The notes below the pieces were generated by a model. That model was not told the origin of the DNA, did no database searches, and saw only the letters and a program-made list of their open reading frames with translations. Positions 62,298 to 64,000 of a stretch of 64,000 nt of DNA are shown here, one piece after another. The stretch comes from Geobacteraceae bacterium (lineage in GTDB: Bacteria; Desulfobacterota; Desulfuromonadia; Geobacterales; Pseudopelobacteraceae). How positions within the stretch are numbered: the stretch's first letter is position 1; every line of letters begins with the position of its first letter. Position numbers and translations under genes: made by a program. The DNA lies in contig JADKKR010000007.1 in NCBI GenBank assembly GCA_016720395.1, positions 1-64,000 of the forward strand. The letters run 5' to 3'.

Positions 62298-64000
62298 ATG
62301 CAGATGAGCGAGAACGAACATATCCCCCTCCTTTTCGGTCACGACACCCGCACCGGGATTATTGCCGTGGAACCGGCCGGTCATTTTGTGCGGCTGTTTT
62401 ACCGGACAGACCAGGGCGTGCATTTTCACGACGAACCGTTTCACCCCTTTATCCTGGTCAGCGACACGGCATTGCTGGGCGGCAGCCGCACGCCCTGTTC
62501 CATTCGGACCCTGGCCGGTGACGATACATTCCGTTATCAGTTGCAGTTCGACTCGTGGGGCGACTGCCTGACCGCACGGGACTTTCTGGCAAAGAAAAGC
62601 GGCAAGGCACCCGGTGCCGTCGATGCGCCCTATCTGTTCATCCCTGATCTTGCTCACCAGTATCTGCTGTCAACCGGAACGACCCTTTTCAAAGGCCTTG
62701 ACTTCACCAGCCTGCGTTGCCTGGCCCTTGACATAGAAACCTTCTGCGCCGAGGGCTATGAATTCTCCAACCCCGAACGTCCCGAAGACCGTATCATATC
62801 CATCGCCCTCAAGGACTCCCACGGTGATGAGACCTTACTGCGCGGAGACGTCCTGTCCGAGCCTGAACTGTTACGGGCCTTGACCGAAACCATCCACCGC
62901 TGTGATCCGGATGTGATCATCGGGCACAACATCTTCCGCTTCGATCTGGACTACATCGGCAGGCGTGCACGGCTGCACGGCATCGTACTGGACTGGGGCC
63001 GCAACGGAGCGCCGCCCCATATCACCCCCAGCTCCCGCTGGAGTCTGGCCGAAAAGGTCATCGATTTTCCGCGCTGGGATGTGTATGGCCGCCATATCAT
63101 CGACACGTATTTTCTTGTGCAGCTCTACGACATCGGCCTGCGCAGCCTGGAAAGCCACTCCCTGAAACAGGTTGCCCGCCACTTCGGCATCGCTTCCGAT
63201 GAACGGGTCTACCTCGACGGCAACCGGATCAGCGAGACCTTCCTGACTGATCCTGACAGGCTCTTCCGCTACAACCTTGACGATGTACGTGAAACACAGG
63301 CGCTCTTCAGGCTTCTGGCCTACCCCTGGTTCCTGCAGACCAGAATCTTCCCCTACCCGTTCCAGAACTGTCCGCTGCGCGGCAACGCCACTCGCATCAA
63401 CACCCTGTTCCTGCGCGAGTACCTGCACCGTGGGCACTCCATACCGGGCCGCACCTCTGAAACCACCCCCTTCGAGGGAGGCTACACCGAACTGGCCCGC
63501 GAGGGTGTCTGCGGCCCGATTGTCCACTGCGACGTGGCATCCCTTTATCCGTCACTGATGCTGACATACCGCCTGGGACCGGGCAAAGACTCTCTGGGAC
63601 TGTTCCTGCCGATGCTGGCCGAACTGCGGCGGTTCCGCCTGAATGCCAAACAGTCGGCACGCGAGGCTGCAGCCGATGGCGAACGGCACTATTTCGATGC
63701 GCTGCAGCAGGTCTTCAAGGTGCTGATCAACTCGTTCTTCGGCTATCTGGGCGCGGCTCTGCACAACTTCTCCGACCCCGAAGCCGCGGCCGAAGTGACG
63801 CGCCTGGGGCGGGTCACCATCCGGAACATGATCGATCTCTTGAAGGCGGAAGCGGCTGAACCGGTGGAGATCGATACCGACGGAGTTTATTTCCGTCCAC
63901 CGCAGGGGTGCGAAACGGAAGAGCAGGAACAGGCCCTTGTCGGACGTATTTCATCGGGGCTGCCGGAAGGGATCGATGTGGAGCTGGATGGGCGCTTCAG
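62298..64000 (+). CDS. Family B DNA polymerase, cut by the window edge
   Basis: The frame is open to the end of the window (567 codons visible). The exonuclease domain shows Exo I CLALDIETFCAEGYEF, Exo II GHNIFRFDLDYIG and an Exo III-like YNLDDVRETQ. The polymerase domain begins with motif A CDVASLYPSLML, motif B-like VFKVLINSFFGYLG and motif C EIDTDGVYF. It looks like the single-subunit family B enzymes of deltaproteobacteria; a DNA polymerase II role is an inference. The start at 62298 is uncertain: the AGGAG site at 62274-62278 is too far away, and an ATG at 62304 or a rare start between is possible. Confidence 0.9.
   Translation, partial: MQMSENEHIPLLFGHDTRTGIIAVEPAGHFVRLFYRTDQGVHFHDEPFHPFILVSDTALLGGSRTPCSIRTLAGDDTFRYQLQFDSWGDCLTARDFLAKKSGKAPGAVDAPYLFIPDLAHQYLLSTGTTLFKGLDFTSLRCLALDIETFCAEGYEFSNPERPEDRIISIALKDSHGDETLLRGDVLSEPELLRALTETIHRCDPDVIIGHNIFRFDLDYIGRRARLHGIVLDWGRNGAPPHITPSSRWSLAEKVIDFPRWDVYGRHIIDTYFLVQLYDIGLRSLESHSLKQVARHFGIASDERVYLDGNRISETFLTDPDRLFRYNLDDVRETQALFRLLAYPWFLQTRIFPYPFQNCPLRGNATRINTLFLREYLHRGHSIPGRTSETTPFEGGYTELAREGVCGPIVHCDVASLYPSLMLTYRLGPGKDSLGLFLPMLAELRRFRLNAKQSAREAAADGERHYFDALQQVFKVLINSFFGYLGAALHNFSDPEAAAEVTRLGRVTIRNMIDLLKAEAAEPVEIDTDGVYFRPPQGCETEEQEQALVGRISSGLPEGIDVELDGRF

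Overview
The window looks like a chromosomal segment of a Geobacter/Pelobacter-type deltaproteobacterium (Desulfuromonadia; inferred from gene content and family resemblance, not from an rRNA gene, because none is present). Gene order is housekeeping-like and dense, with many ATGA-type start/stop overlaps. I see no insertion sequence, integrase, tRNA, rRNA or CRISPR array.

Layout. 1-7.1 kb: two secreted envelope proteins, a decayed remnant of a lytic transglycosylase, a beta-carbonic anhydrase, an MscS channel, a decayed DUF4337 gene, a membrane protein with a spermidine-synthase domain and an M48 lipoprotein. 7.1-15.6 kb (minus strand): the membrane part of complex I in the order nuoH, ankyrin protein, nuoI, nuoJ, nuoK, zinc-ribbon protein, nuoL, nuoM, nuoN. 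nuoA-G are absent and nuoL carries an in-frame palindromic insert. 15.7-18.3 kb (plus): engB, acylphosphatase, folE2 and a futalosine hydrolase, ended by a strong terminator. 18.4-28.7 kb (minus): a long run from a 1043-residue coiled-coil/beta-sandwich envelope protein through a LysM protein, a GlcD-type oxidase, maf, yggS and a CHASE2 adenylate cyclase to an SH3 protein and an M48 lipoprotein. 28.8-30.2 kb: an ammonium transporter behind a sigma-54 promoter. 30.3-41.2 kb: uvrC-miaA, a retropepsin-like protease, ndk, an active/inactive M16 peptidase pair, a parvulin, pdxA, cbiG and cbiF.

41.3-44.8 kb: an independent small transcription unit encodes a 24-residue Arg-rich peptide followed by two hairpins. 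It lies directly upstream of a MacA/MacB-type efflux operon and is the most intriguing element in the window. 45-53.3 kb: acyl-ACP thioesterase, HIT protein, a third M16 peptidase, a transglutaminase-like protein, a diguanylate cyclase response regulator, rpe, rsmB and htpX. 53.4-57.2 kb (minus): a predicted sigma-54-driven nitrogen block of outer-membrane-type protein, glnK, amtB and a histidine kinase. 57.4-64 kb: Rieske protein with cardiolipin synthase, succinate-semialdehyde dehydrogenase, an NPA-heptad secreted protein, a 2-Cys peroxiredoxin and a family B DNA polymerase cut by the window edge.

Recurring themes are envelope maintenance and proteolysis (three M48, three M16, one retropepsin, one transglutaminase), nitrogen control by sigma-54, and a family of intergenic inverted repeats built from CACAGAG/CACGGAG units. 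Starts were often moved inward from the longest open frame to an ATG with a good ribosome binding site or signal peptide; each case is noted in its entry.
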